A stretch of DNA of 25,370 nucleotides from Sandaracinaceae bacterium (lineage in GTDB: Bacteria > Myxococcota_A > Polyangia > Polyangiales > Houyiibacteriaceae). The position numbers and the translations under genes were made by a program. The notes under the pieces are model-generated. The model saw only the letters and a list, made by a program, of their open reading frames with translations. It had not been told where the DNA came from and made no database searches. Of this stretch, positions 8,665 through 16,941 are shown piece by piece; positions within the stretch are counted from its first letter, which is position 1; every line of letters starts with the position of its first letter. Where the stretch lies: positions 1-25,370 of the forward strand of contig JAAZAH010000001.1 in NCBI GenBank assembly GCA_012514415.1, given 5' to 3'.

Positions 8665-9750
8665 ATGCGTATCGATGAACTAGATTACGATCTCCCCGCG
8701 GAGCGCGTGGCAAAGGAGCCGCTCGAGCAACGAGACGCCGCGCGGTTAATGCTCGTCGAGGGTGGCGCGATCTCGCACCGGACCATTCGCGATCTACCGA
8801 GTGTTCTACCTCGCCCGGCGCTCCTCATTTTCAACGATACGCGCGTCTTTCCCTGCCGCTTGATCGGACGACGCGAGACCGGCGGAAAGGTCGAGATCTT
8901 TTTGCTCGAGAAGCTCGAATCCATCGGTGAGGACGGACGCGAGGAGCGCTGGCTCGTGATGGGGCGCGCGTCAAAAAAGCTGGCCGAGGGACAGTGCTTC
9001 ACTTTTGGCGATCGTCTCTCGGTGGAGCTCGGGCCTCGAAACGAAGACGGTCTCTTTGAGGCCACACTGAGCCTCGAAGCGCCTAGCAGAGGGACGGACC
9101 CAAGCACGATCGACGAGGCGATCGATGCGCTCGGCATGATGCCGCTTCCGCCCTATATGCAGCGCGAAGCGAGCGAGCTCGATCGTGAGCGCTATCAAAC
9201 GATCTTCGCCGAACATCGCGGCGCCGTCGCGGCGCCGACGGCCGGTCTTCATTTTTCGGACGCCCTCCTCGAAGAGCTCAAGCTGGCCGGTCATCGCTTC
9301 GCCACCATCACGCTTCACGTCGGGCTCGGCACATTTCGCCCGGTGAAGGTCGACGATCTCGACGAACATCCGATGCACCGCGAGCGCTATTATATCCCAG
9401 AAGAGACCGCCGAAGCGATTGCCTCTGCGCGGGAGGAAGGCCGCGAAATCCTCTCGGTCGGCACGACGGTGACGCGCGCCCTCGAGGCCTCTGCTCGCGA
9501 GCACGGCGTGCCCCAAGCGGGAGCGGCAACGACCGATCTCCTCATCCAGCCCGGTTTTGAGTTTCGCGTCATCGATGCGCTCCTCACCAACTTTCATCTC
9601 CCCCGATCCACGCTCCTTGCGCTCGTCATGGCCTTTGGCGGCATCGAAACCATCCGAGCGGCGTATCGCATGGCGATCGAGGAGAAGTACCGCTTCTTCA
9701 GCTATGGTGACGCGATGTTGATTCGTCCGGATCGAGGAGCGCGGAAATGA
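8665..9750 (+). CDS. queA: S-adenosylmethionine:tRNA ribosyltransferase-isomerase
   Basis: QueA transfers the ribosyl group of SAM to preQ1 in tRNA, making epoxyqueuosine, the penultimate step of queuosine formation. The protein is 361 residues, normal for the family. Hallmarks are the N-terminal DELDYDLPAERVAKEPLEQRDAARLM, LLIFNDTRVFPCRL, GRASKKLAEGQ, the conserved AAPTAGLHFS, ITLHVGLGTFRPV, SVGTTVTRALE, and TNFHLPRSTLLALVMAFGG near the C-terminus. ATG 8665 gives the family start. The stop overlaps the tgt start codon by 4 bp (ATGA), which fits translational coupling with the enzyme that acts immediately before it in the same pathway. Confidence 0.97.
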   Translation: MRIDELDYDLPAERVAKEPLEQRDAARLMLVEGGAISHRTIRDLPSVLPRPALLIFNDTRVFPCRLIGRRETGGKVEIFLLEKLESIGEDGREERWLVMGRASKKLAEGQCFTFGDRLSVELGPRNEDGLFEATLSLEAPSRGTDPSTIDEAIDALGMMPLPPYMQREASELDRERYQTIFAEHRGAVAAPTAGLHFSDALLEELKLAGHRFATITLHVGLGTFRPVKVDDLDEHPMHRERYYIPEETAEAIASAREEGREILSVGTTVTRALEASAREHGVPQAGAATTDLLIQPGFEFRVIDALLTNFHLPRSTLLALVMAFGGIETIRAAYRMAIEEKYRFFSYGDAMLIRPDRGARK

Positions 9751-10877
9751 GGGAAGGCTTTTCCTTCGAGGTGCTCGCTACGAGCGGAGACGCTCGGCGA
9801 GGGCGTTTCACGACGCCGCGCGCGATCATCGAGACTCCCGTCTTCATGCCGGTCGGGACGCAAGCGACGGTAAAGACGCAGACGCCGCAAGAGGTTGAGG
9901 CGACGGGCGCGCGAATCATCCTCGCCAATACCTATCACCTCTGGATCCGGCCCGGCGCCGAGCTCATCGATCGCTTGGGAGGCGCACCTCGCTTTATGGG
10001 CTGGGACCACGCGATGCTCACCGATAGCGGCGGTTTTCAGATCTTCAGCCTCGCGAAGCTCCGAAAAATCGAAGAGGAGGGCGTCAGCTTTCGATCGCAC
10101 CTCGACGGGCGGAAGCTCTTGATGACGCCCGAGGAAAGCATGCGCGTGCAGCGTCTCCTCCGCTCGGACGTGGCCATGCTCCTCGATATCTGTCCGCCCG
10201 GTGCCGCCCCCGAGTCGGAGATCCGCGAGGCCATCCGCATCACCAATCTCTGGGCTGAGCGCTGCCTGAAGACCGAGCCTTATGAAGGCCAAGCCCGCTT
10301 TGGAATCGTTCAAGGCGGCACATACGAACACCTCCGCCTCGAACATCTCGAACATATCGCCGCGCTCCCCGTCGACGGCGTTGCGCTCGGTGGCTTCAGC
10401 GTGGGCGAGCCGGTGGAGCGGATGTACGAGCTTCTCGAGGTCCTCGGTCCCAAGATGCCCCAAGATCGCCCTCGATATCTGATGGGCGTCGGGACGCCGA
10501 TCGATCTGATCGTGGCGATGGGTGCCGGGATCGATCTTTTCGATTGCGTCCTGCCCACACGAAACGCGCGAAATGGCCAAGCACTCACCTTCAGAGGGAG
10601 GGTGAACTTGAAACAGGCGCGACACGCCGAGGATGAGTCGCCTCTCGAAGAAGGATGCGCCTGCCCGACCTGCCAAAAGTTCACGCGGGCCTATCTACGG
10701 CATCTGATGAAGGCGGGGGAGCAGCTCGGCGGGCGGCTCCTCACGCAGCATAACCTTCATTTTTACGGAGAGCTGACGCGCCGCGCACGTCATGCGATCG
10801 AGGCCGATCAGTACGAGGCTTGGGCAAAACGAGCGATCGAGGAGATGCGCGAGGGCGATGAAGTGAAGACGCAATGA
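9747..10877 (+). CDS. tgt: tRNA-guanine transglycosylase
   Basis: Bacterial TGT exchanges guanine-34 for preQ1 in tRNAs with GUN anticodons; QueA then modifies the base. It has 376 residues. DSGGFQ (D93 onward) is the substrate-binding motif, and GVGTPIDLI and DLFDCVLPTRNARNG (catalytic aspartate region 263-266) are intact. The zinc site is complete: C304, C306, C309 and H335 in the CxCx2Cx25H pattern. The usual DEC segment reads DIC here, keeping the Asp and Cys that contact the base. The start codon overlaps the end of queA, so the two genes are coupled. It is the last gene of the dapB operon, and a repeat-rich gap with a weak hairpin follows. Confidence 0.97.
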   Translation: MREGFSFEVLATSGDARRGRFTTPRAIIETPVFMPVGTQATVKTQTPQEVEATGARIILANTYHLWIRPGAELIDRLGGAPRFMGWDHAMLTDSGGFQIFSLAKLRKIEEEGVSFRSHLDGRKLLMTPEESMRVQRLLRSDVAMLLDICPPGAAPESEIREAIRITNLWAERCLKTEPYEGQARFGIVQGGTYEHLRLEHLEHIAALPVDGVALGGFSVGEPVERMYELLEVLGPKMPQDRPRYLMGVGTPIDLIVAMGAGIDLFDCVLPTRNARNGQALTFRGRVNLKQARHAEDESPLEEGCACPTCQKFTRAYLRHLMKAGEQLGGRLLTQHNLHFYGELTRRARHAIEADQYEAWAKRAIEEMREGDEVKTQ

Positions 10878-10934
10878 AGCGGTGCGGCGCGCGAAGGGTG
10901 GGGCAGTTAGTAAAGTTAGATTGACTACCGTCGA

Positions 10935-10960
10935 GGCTCCATCATCCATGGGGCCGTTTT
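10935..10960 (+). terminator. Possible weak terminator after tgt
   Basis: GGCTCC pairs with GGGGCC (one G-U pair) around a 9-nt loop, followed by GTTTTC. It lies 57 bp after the tgt stop and would end the dapB-tgt operon. The 6-bp stem and four T's make it modest. Confidence 0.4.
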
Positions 10961-10990
10961 CATGCGCCATCGCTCCTTTCCCAAAGAAAA

Positions 10991-11020
10991 GTCGTCAGGT
11001 CAAATTGACTAGTTGACGAC
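10991..11020. promoter_or_regulatory. Nested palindromes with GTCAA/TTGAC half-sites
   Basis: Outer arms GTCGTCA (10991-10997) and TGACGAC (11014-11020) enclose an 11-bp perfect dyad, GTCAA-A-TTGAC (10999-11009), with a further TTGAC at 11013. The same pentamers recur in the 39-bp repeat just downstream. This looks like a protein-binding or structured RNA element, not coding sequence. Confidence 0.45.
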
Positions 11021-11078
11021 CAATGCCCTCAATGAGTCGGTCATCAACCTAAAATCTCGGCCCAGCCCAAGTTCATAA

Positions 11079-11172
11079 GTCAAGAAAGCTTGACTATCTT
11101 TCTACTCGGCGAAAATAGTCAAGGGAGACTGACTATCTTTCTGCTCGGCGGAAATAGTCAAGGGAGCTTGAC
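11079..11172. repeat. 39-bp tandem repeat (about 2.4 copies) at the 3' end of the TraB-like gene
   Basis: Units begin at 11079, 11118 and 11157 (last one partial). Each opens with GTCAAG-N4-CTTGAC (the second unit reads ACTGAC on its right arm), so half-sites are 11 bp apart within a unit and units are 39 bp apart. Within units, TTGACTAT-C-TTTC pairs with GAAA-ATAGTCAA to form a hairpin with loop about CTCGGC (11090-11122 and 11130-11160). On the minus strand the last unit contains the final codons (KLP) and TGA stop of the TraB-like gene, and the other units repeat a similar LP/LS-stop in the same frame. Confidence 0.85.
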
Positions 11173-12168
11173 GACATTGTAGCCCGCGTCTTCGATGAGC
11201 TTGATCAATCCATCTTCGTAAAAGAGATGGGCGGCGCCGACGCCGACGGTGATCGCGCCTTCTTTGAGCTCGGGCCCAAGTGTCTCGAGCCATCGATGGT
11301 TCCTCGCCCGAAGGAGCTTTTCGTAATACGCGGGCGCACGCTCTCTCGATCGCTCCATATCGAGAGCCTCAAGCAGCGCCGCCTCGTCCCCACTTCGATA
11401 GGCTTCGAGGAGGGCGCGGGCCTCTTCGAAGAGCGGCCGATCGACGAGCTCATCGACGAGGGCGATGACCTCGGCAAGCGCGATCGCCTCAAAAGCGTCG
11501 AGCTGTTCTTTCGCGGTCTCGAGGCCGACGTTCGGGATGCCTCTTTCCTTCGCGAAGGCCTGAAGCTCAGTATCCATCGAGACGCTCGGGTCGCCTCCGA
11601 TTTGAAGCTGATACTGCTGATACTCTTGGACGCTCGCGAAAACGAGCGCAGCCCACGGCTTCAGGCGGTTCAGATATTCGCGAGGAAGGCTCGAGACTCT
11701 GGAGGCAAGGCGCTCGAAGCGCGCCTCTCCAAGGAGCGCGCGGAGCTCGGCGCCCTCGCCAAGAAAAAACTGAGCGGCGATCTCGGCCGTATCGGGATCA
11801 CTCGAAAGCTCGGTATAGATGACGCGGCTCGTTCCAATCTGCTCGAGCGCTTCGGGGCCGAGGTTTTCATAAAAGCCAACACCGAGATGGATGGTCCCGA
11901 GGAGATATGAATCGCTCAGCCCGCCTTCGATTCGATAGAGAAAAGAAGGGCGCGCCTCCGCATCGGCTTTTTCTGGAAGGGGATCGGAGCCCGATCCCTC
12001 CGAAGCGCCGCGTTCGATTCGTTCCTCGGCCTCTTCGAGAAGCTCGGGCTGTGGGGCCGAGCGCGGTTCATTTCGCGGAGCCGAGGCACAGCCCCAAAAG
12101 AGGGTGATGCCGAAGAAGACAACGAGGAGTCGAGTGGAGAGCCGATGGAGGGGACGCATCGGGCGCAT
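11158..12168 (-). CDS. TraB/GumN family lipoprotein
   Basis: This is a 336-residue lipoprotein: basic N-terminus, hydrophobic stretch, and a lipobox ending at Cys27 (LFWGC). An acidic linker (about 40-70) precedes a TraB/GumN (PF01963) domain. Visible family motifs are LLGTIHLG, YTELSSD, the mid-domain MDTELQAFAKERG and GLETAKEQLDAF, RNHRWLE, and the C-terminal VGVGAAHLFYEDGLIKLIEDAGY. TraB-family members such as Tiki are proposed metalloproteases using the GxxH-type motifs, but most bacterial members have no assigned substrate. I infer an envelope-anchored hydrolase-like protein. The start is ATG 12166-12168, with an alternative Met three codons in. The gene is convergent with tgt, and its stop lies inside the 39-bp repeat. 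Confidence 0.88.
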   Translation of the reverse strand: MRPMRPLHRLSTRLLVVFFGITLFWGCASAPRNEPRSAPQPELLEEAEERIERGASEGSGSDPLPEKADAEARPSFLYRIEGGLSDSYLLGTIHLGVGFYENLGPEALEQIGTSRVIYTELSSDPDTAEIAAQFFLGEGAELRALLGEARFERLASRVSSLPREYLNRLKPWAALVFASVQEYQQYQLQIGGDPSVSMDTELQAFAKERGIPNVGLETAKEQLDAFEAIALAEVIALVDELVDRPLFEEARALLEAYRSGDEAALLEALDMERSRERAPAYYEKLLRARNHRWLETLGPELKEGAITVGVGAAHLFYEDGLIKLIEDAGYNVVKLP

Positions 12169-12227
12169 TCTAGCAGCGGGCCCGCCAATCGAAAGCCCGT
12201 TGAAAAATGGACCGATGCGCGCTTCCC

Positions 12228-12243
12228 GATCGCGGCCGCGATC
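12228..12243. other. 16-bp perfect palindrome
   Basis: GATCGCGGCCGCGATC is a perfect 16-bp palindrome in the 120-bp gap between the two minus-strand lipoprotein genes, about 60 bp upstream of the TraB-like start. It could be an operator; in GC-rich DNA such words also arise by chance. Confidence 0.3.
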
Positions 12244-12288
12244 TCCGCGACCCTCTCGTTCGCGTGAGCGAGCGGCGTCGCTCTCGAA

Positions 12289-15090
12289 TCAACCGGGGCC
12301 GAACTGGAAGCATCTCGCGTTCACATCCACCTGCTTTCCGTCGTCTCGGCATTCGGCGACGACATCGACATCTTCCTCACCCGGATCGTTGGCCCGAATG
12401 CGGAAGCTCACGAGCTCTTCCTCGGGAGTCACCTGAAGCTCGAGGAGGCGCGTCTCGCCGGGAAAGAGCGGAGTTTCCGTGAGCACCGTTCCGAGGAGCG
12501 CCGCCGGCTCCTCGCCTTTGAGTTGGTAGAAGGAGACCGGGAAATCGACCGGCGCGGCGGCCCACCCCGCGTTGTGGATCTCGACGTAGATCGTCATTGG
12601 CATTCCGCAGCCACCCACCTGGACCGACGCATTTTGGAGTCGAACATCGGGCTGGTAGGTCGCGCCCGGCTGCACGTTCAAGCGGAAGTTATTGAGGGAG
12701 TTCTGGGTCCAGTTCGTTGTCTCGCGCGCGGGAACGCGTCCAAGCTCCGTGATATTCGTCACGTGGTAGGTGTGCTGGTTCCAGATGCGCCGCGTGCCGA
12801 TCCAGCCTTGGCCGGGACCCTTGTAGACCGAGATGCCGGCGGGAGCGCTCTGCGCAGCGACTGCATTCGCGGGCGCCGGGAGAGCCGGCGCATCCGGATC
12901 GTCGCGCCAGCCCTCGGGCACGTTCAACACCGCGTCCGTACAATCATCGGGCTCGGGCGAGGGATTACAGCGCCAAATCTCTTCGGTCGGGTTGTTGTAG
13001 AAAGACCACGAGTACGCATTCGTCGCGACGACGATTTCGCTCTGCCCGTCATTGTCGACATCGACGACGATCGGATATTCCCAGAGGGTCGCGCTGAAAT
13101 TGCATTGGCAGAAGACCGTATCTCCAGTCTTTCCGTCGTAGATGCGGAGCCACTCCTGATCGTTATAGACGACCTCTGCGGCGCCATCGCCGTCGAAATC
13201 AAAGACCGATGAGCCGGTCTTCCGAGAGCTATGATCGACGGTCCGCTTGGCCCAGAGTTCGGTGATCCGCAGCTCCGGGTTCGGGTTATGCAGATCGACG
13301 TTGAAGACGGCGTAATTATAAGCCCCCGCGACCGCGATCTCGGGCTCGGGATCGTCCGGATCGAAATTCGCGATGGTCGGAGGACCGCCGCCTCCGATAA
13401 GGCAGATCTTTTCGATGCCCGTCGGATCGTCATTGTAATCGTCCTCCGTGACCTCCTCGACCTCTTCGGCTCCGACACGGAGGTATTTGCAATCGGTCGC
13501 GTGGTTCACGGTCTCCGGGGGAGCGAGGAGGTTCAAATCCTGCGAGGGCGCGAGGAGCTCGCCGGTCTGCCCATTGCGGATGGAGAGGAAGTGATCGGAA
13601 TAATGGGTGCCGTGGTTGAGGTCGATCCGCCCACTCTCGATGACGGCGACTTCGGGCCAACCGTCGAGATCAAAATCGCCGACCGCGGGATAGCCATCGC
13701 GGCGGCAACTCGGATCGGGATTCGGCGGGAAGTCGGGATCGGCGCTCGCGTGTTCGCAGTCGCGATAATCCCAAAGCGGCGTAAGGCCGAAGCGGAGCTC
13801 GCCGCTTTCCTCTTCAACCTCGGGTGTGTATTTGAACGCCACGTTTCCGCCGACGATCTCGAGCTCACCGTCAAGGTCGAGATCTGCCGCGGTCGTGTAG
13901 TCGCACGGGTTGTGGTCAGCGAGTCCCTTCGAACCGAAGGCGCCGCAGGTCTCATGCGCTAAGATCGTCCCGTCGAGACCACTCACGACGGTATAGCGGA
14001 CGAAGACTTCGGGAATCCCATCCCCGTCAAGATCGGCGATCGCGGGTCCGGCTTGGCCGCAATCGGCTCGACCGGCTTCGCCATCGTCGGCGCGCCACAT
14101 CACCTGCCACTGTCGGTTGCTCGGATCGCCGGCGATGGGTTTTGAGGTAAAGGCGATGAGGGGGCCGGTCGTCGCATAGCTCGAGCCGGTGTATGCGGAT
14201 GAGCAGGTGACGATCTCGGGGAAGCCGTCGCCGTCGAGATCGGCGATCGCGACCTGTGCCCCGCCGACGACGCGCTCATCGGCGCCGGTGAATGAGTGGA
14301 TGGTGCGCTCACCGTCTCCGCTTACGATGCGGAGGATGCCATCGCGTCCGTACGGCGGACTTGTCGTATTCCGACTGAAGGTATTGAAAACGACATCGGG
14401 GATATCGCCCTCGTCGATGATGCCATTTCCATTGTCATCCGTGAGGTTCGCGACCATCGGTGCCATCATCACGTGGACGTGATCGGGCGCCTCGATGCCC
14501 ACGGGATCGCTCCAAGGCTGGTTCGGGTTTTGACGCGGCGGCCAGCGCCAAGCGAGGGTCGGCTGGACGTCGGAACCCTCGGGTGGAATCGCGCACATCT
14601 CGCCCCCCGCCTGAGGGAGACAGATCCCGCTTCCCTCTTCGCCGAGCGCAAACTCACAATATTGGCCCGCCGGGCATTCGACGAAATCGCGGCACGGCGT
14701 CGAAGAGGGCGCAAAGCACGCGCCCGAGACGCAGAGCTCGCCTTCGTCGCAGCATCGATCGTTTCCGTCGCCGTCTGAGCAGCGGCTCCTGCCCTCGCCG
14801 CAATCGAGGCGGCAGAGGGCGCCCTCGCATGTCTCGCCGTCAGCGCAGCAATTGCCGCCGCAAAGCGTTCGAAGCGGGCAGCAGAAATTGTTTTGGCCGC
14901 AGAAGAGGCCGTCTTCGCACGCGCCCGCTTCGTTGCAGGCGATGCGCTTGTCTTCGTCCTCTTCTTCCGGTCCGGTGGCGGCATCCTCGGGGATCGAGGC
15001 GTCATCGCCGATTCCGGGCTCGTCGCCGCAGTCACACGCGGAGACGGCCAAAACGAGGACGAGCAAGGAGAGGTGATATCGGGCACTCAT
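12289..15090 (-). CDS. Large Cys-rich FG-GAP/VCBS-repeat lipoprotein
   Basis: This is a 933-residue surface or periplasmic lipoprotein with lipobox Cys19 (AVSAC). Domain order: a short acidic linker (about 20-48); a cysteine-rich region (about 50-170) with roughly 21 Cys, including Cx5Cx5C modules such as CRDFVECPAGQYC; then a long FG-GAP/VCBS-like region (about 200-740) with repeated calcium-type loops, for example IADLDGDGFPEIV, IADLDGDGIPEVF, VGDFDLDGWPEVA, FDFDGDGAAEVV and VDVDNDGQSEIVV. The C-terminal ~130 residues resemble a CARDB-like Ig domain (YVEIHNAGWAAAPVDFPVSFY). FG-GAP repeats usually build a beta-propeller, so a binding or adhesion role is inferred; no catalytic motif is seen. 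It is transcribed away from ctaB across a 244-bp gap and lies upstream of the TraB-like gene. The exact partner or ligand is unknown. Confidence 0.9.
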   Translation of the reverse strand: MSARYHLSLLVLVLAVSACDCGDEPGIGDDASIPEDAATGPEEEDEDKRIACNEAGACEDGLFCGQNNFCCPLRTLCGGNCCADGETCEGALCRLDCGEGRSRCSDGDGNDRCCDEGELCVSGACFAPSSTPCRDFVECPAGQYCEFALGEEGSGICLPQAGGEMCAIPPEGSDVQPTLAWRWPPRQNPNQPWSDPVGIEAPDHVHVMMAPMVANLTDDNGNGIIDEGDIPDVVFNTFSRNTTSPPYGRDGILRIVSGDGERTIHSFTGADERVVGGAQVAIADLDGDGFPEIVTCSSAYTGSSYATTGPLIAFTSKPIAGDPSNRQWQVMWRADDGEAGRADCGQAGPAIADLDGDGIPEVFVRYTVVSGLDGTILAHETCGAFGSKGLADHNPCDYTTAADLDLDGELEIVGGNVAFKYTPEVEEESGELRFGLTPLWDYRDCEHASADPDFPPNPDPSCRRDGYPAVGDFDLDGWPEVAVIESGRIDLNHGTHYSDHFLSIRNGQTGELLAPSQDLNLLAPPETVNHATDCKYLRVGAEEVEEVTEDDYNDDPTGIEKICLIGGGGPPTIANFDPDDPEPEIAVAGAYNYAVFNVDLHNPNPELRITELWAKRTVDHSSRKTGSSVFDFDGDGAAEVVYNDQEWLRIYDGKTGDTVFCQCNFSATLWEYPIVVDVDNDGQSEIVVATNAYSWSFYNNPTEEIWRCNPSPEPDDCTDAVLNVPEGWRDDPDAPALPAPANAVAAQSAPAGISVYKGPGQGWIGTRRIWNQHTYHVTNITELGRVPARETTNWTQNSLNNFRLNVQPGATYQPDVRLQNASVQVGGCGMPMTIYVEIHNAGWAAAPVDFPVSFYQLKGEEPAALLGTVLTETPLFPGETRLLELQVTPEEELVSFRIRANDPGEEDVDVVAECRDDGKQVDVNARCFQFGPG

Positions 15091-15334
15091 ACGTCGATAA
15101 TGCCACCATCCGCGTCACTTGATGCTTAAATTTTGTGATTTATCGCACTCCTCCCCCATAGCGGCGATCGGAGGCTGCGCCTTGACCTTCCGCGGAGCTG
15201 AGTCCACCATCCAGACCGGAGCTTTGCCTCAGGTAGAGCGATCTGCTCCAATCAGGAGGGCTCCACTCGCGCGCTTACGCCCGAGAGCGTCGAACCTCGG
15301 GCCTCGAGCCGCTCCTCAGACCAACCTCTGAATC

Positions 15335-16240
15335 ATGAGTTCCCCTATGCAAACGACCGCTACGCTCCCCCGGTCGCATAAGCACACGCTCCGCGACATC
15401 ATCGCCCTTACGAAGCCCCGCATCACGCTCCTTGTCCTGATCACGGCGGCCGGCGGCGCTTGGCTCGCTGGTGTGCAGCATAGCCCGCTTCGGACGGCGC
15501 TCCTGCTCTCGATGATCTCGCTCCTTGTGGGCGGGGCAAACGCCCTCAACTGCTATTTGGAGCGCGATAGCGATCGCTTGATGGAGCGCACTGCGAGCCG
15601 TCCGCTCCCGGCCGGGCGCCTTGCGCCCCAATGGGGCCTCATCGTCGGGCTCGTCCTCGGCCTTGGTACGCTTGCTGTTCTCGCTCTCAGCATCAATATG
15701 CTCACGGCGGCGCTCGGTGCGCTCGCTCTATTTTCCTACGTCGTCGTTTACACGCCGATGAAACAGACGAGCCCGACGGCGCTCCTCGTCGGCGCCGTCC
15801 CTGGTGCGATGCCGCCTTTGATGGGCTGGACTGGCGCCACCGGAACGCTCGATGCGCCGGGGCTCGTCCTCTTTGGTATTCTCTTCCTTTGGCAGATCCC
15901 GCATTTCCTCGCCATCAGCGTTTTTCGCCAAGAGGAATACGAGCGCGCGGGTCTCAAAGTTCTCCCGAGCATCAAGGGCATCGGTCCTTCGAAGGCGCAG
16001 GCTGTCTTCTACACGGCGCTGCTGCTCCCCATGACGAGCCTTCTCTTTGCGCTCAAGGTCATGGGACCCATCTACCTTGTCGGATCAACGCTCCTCGGCC
16101 TCTACTTCCTCTTCTCCGCGCTGCGCGGCATCCGCACGGACGAACCGAAGGTCTGGGCGCGCCGGCTCTTCGTTGCGTCGCTTCTCTACCTCACCTTCCT
16201 CTTCGTCGTCCTCGGACTTGACGCGCTCATCCTCGGATGA
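15335..16240 (+). CDS. ctaB: Protoheme IX farnesyltransferase (haem o synthase)
   Basis: This UbiA-superfamily membrane enzyme adds a farnesyl group to haem b, giving haem o for haem-copper terminal oxidases. It has 301 residues with about eight or nine hydrophobic helices. The first prenyl-diphosphate motif reads NCYLERDSDRLMERTASRPLP (split here: NCYLERDSD, then MERTASRPLPAG). The second region includes YTPMKQTSP, VGAVPGAMPPLMGW and LFLWQIPHFLAIS, all family hallmarks. The start may be ATG 15335 or the Met four codons later; the ribosome site is weak for both. The stop overlaps the next ATG by 4 bp, coupling it to the Sco protein, so the pair serves cytochrome oxidase maturation. The oxidase subunit genes are not in the window. 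Confidence 0.95.
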   Translation: MSSPMQTTATLPRSHKHTLRDIIALTKPRITLLVLITAAGGAWLAGVQHSPLRTALLLSMISLLVGGANALNCYLERDSDRLMERTASRPLPAGRLAPQWGLIVGLVLGLGTLAVLALSINMLTAALGALALFSYVVVYTPMKQTSPTALLVGAVPGAMPPLMGWTGATGTLDAPGLVLFGILFLWQIPHFLAISVFRQEEYERAGLKVLPSIKGIGPSKAQAVFYTALLLPMTSLLFALKVMGPIYLVGSTLLGLYFLFSALRGIRTDEPKVWARRLFVASLLYLTFLFVVLGLDALILG

Positions 16241-16899
16241 TCGAAGCACGTCGTATCCCTCGGGTTCAACGCTCCATCCTTTTCGCACTCGGCGCACTCC
16301 GCTCGTGCTCTACCCAAGCGCGGAGCGCGCTGCTTTTCGGGATCCTGATCGCGATCGGGGCGGGAGCCTGCGCGAAGCGCTCCACCGAACCTCCTCCCAT
16401 CATCGGCGAGCTCCCCGAGTTTTTGCTCCTTGATCAACACGGGAACGAGCGAAACGTCGAGAGCCTCCGCGGAGAGCCGTTGATCGCGAGCTTCATCTTC
16501 ACTCGCTGCGTCACCGCATGCCCGCTACTCACCTCGCAGATGCTGAACCTTCAAAATCGGCTCGGCGATCTGAAGGAGAAAGTGAAGATGCTCTCCATCA
16601 CGGTCGATCCCGAATACGACACTCCCGAGGTTCTCGCGGCTTACGCGAAGGAGCGCGGGGCGGACTATCGATGGATTTACCTCACGGGGCCGCTTGCGGA
16701 TGTGCGCATCGCGATCGAGCGCGGTTTTCGCGTCCGCGCAGGCGATCGGGTCCCGCTCGGCGCCGATGGCTTCGATATCCTGCACGCCACGCATCTCGTC
16801 CTCCTCGACGAGGAGGCGCGCATCCGCGGGTATTATCGAAGCGATGGCGAGGGGCTTGAGGAGCTTGAGCGTGACATTCGGGCACTCTTCGCGAAGTGA
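16237..16899 (+). CDS. SCO1/SenC-family copper chaperone lipoprotein
   Basis: Sco proteins deliver copper to, or reduce, the CuA site of cytochrome c oxidase; they are thioredoxin-fold proteins outside the inner membrane. This 220-residue copy has the copper-binding CxxxC (C91 and C95 in FTRCVTACPL) and the third ligand His in ILHATHLVLLD. SITVDPEYDTPEVLAAYAKERG is the family segment following the redox helix. The lipobox Cys is residue 45 (GAGAC), giving an unusually long ~30-residue N-region with two extra features (RSCSTQARS) before the hydrophobic core; the true start could be shorter, but no better in-frame Met is visible. It overlaps ctaB by 4 bp and is convergent with cpoB. Confidence 0.93.
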   Translation: MIEARRIPRVQRSILFALGALRSCSTQARSALLFGILIAIGAGACAKRSTEPPPIIGELPEFLLLDQHGNERNVESLRGEPLIASFIFTRCVTACPLLTSQMLNLQNRLGDLKEKVKMLSITVDPEYDTPEVLAAYAKERGADYRWIYLTGPLADVRIAIERGFRVRAGDRVPLGADGFDILHATHLVLLDEEARIRGYYRSDGEGLEELERDIRALFAK

Positions 16900-16941
16900 A
16901 TCGCGCTTCGCCGATGGGTCAAATCACAGCCCGCACGTGAC

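Noticed and set aside
9702..10676. Minus-strand open frame (324 codons) opposite tgt
   Set aside because: Antisense shadow of an intact, motif-complete tgt; no similarity or ribosome site.
11079..11172. CRISPR or rho-independent terminator
   Set aside because: The 39-bp units are contiguous without variable spacers, and the hairpins lack a T-run on either strand.
11227..11910. Plus-strand open frame (227 codons) opposite the TraB-like gene
   Set aside because: Overlaps the conserved TraB/GumN domain and shows no recognisable protein.
13231..13962. Plus-strand open frame (243 codons) inside the FG-GAP lipoprotein gene
   Set aside because: Its D/I/V-rich sequence is the antisense of the repeated DxDxDG codons; the minus-strand protein has clear domains.
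15119..15151. CRP-like or promoter site in the AT-rich part of the ctaB upstream gap
   Set aside because: TGTGATTTATCGCACT matches only one half of a CRP site, and no -10/-35 pair with proper spacing was found.
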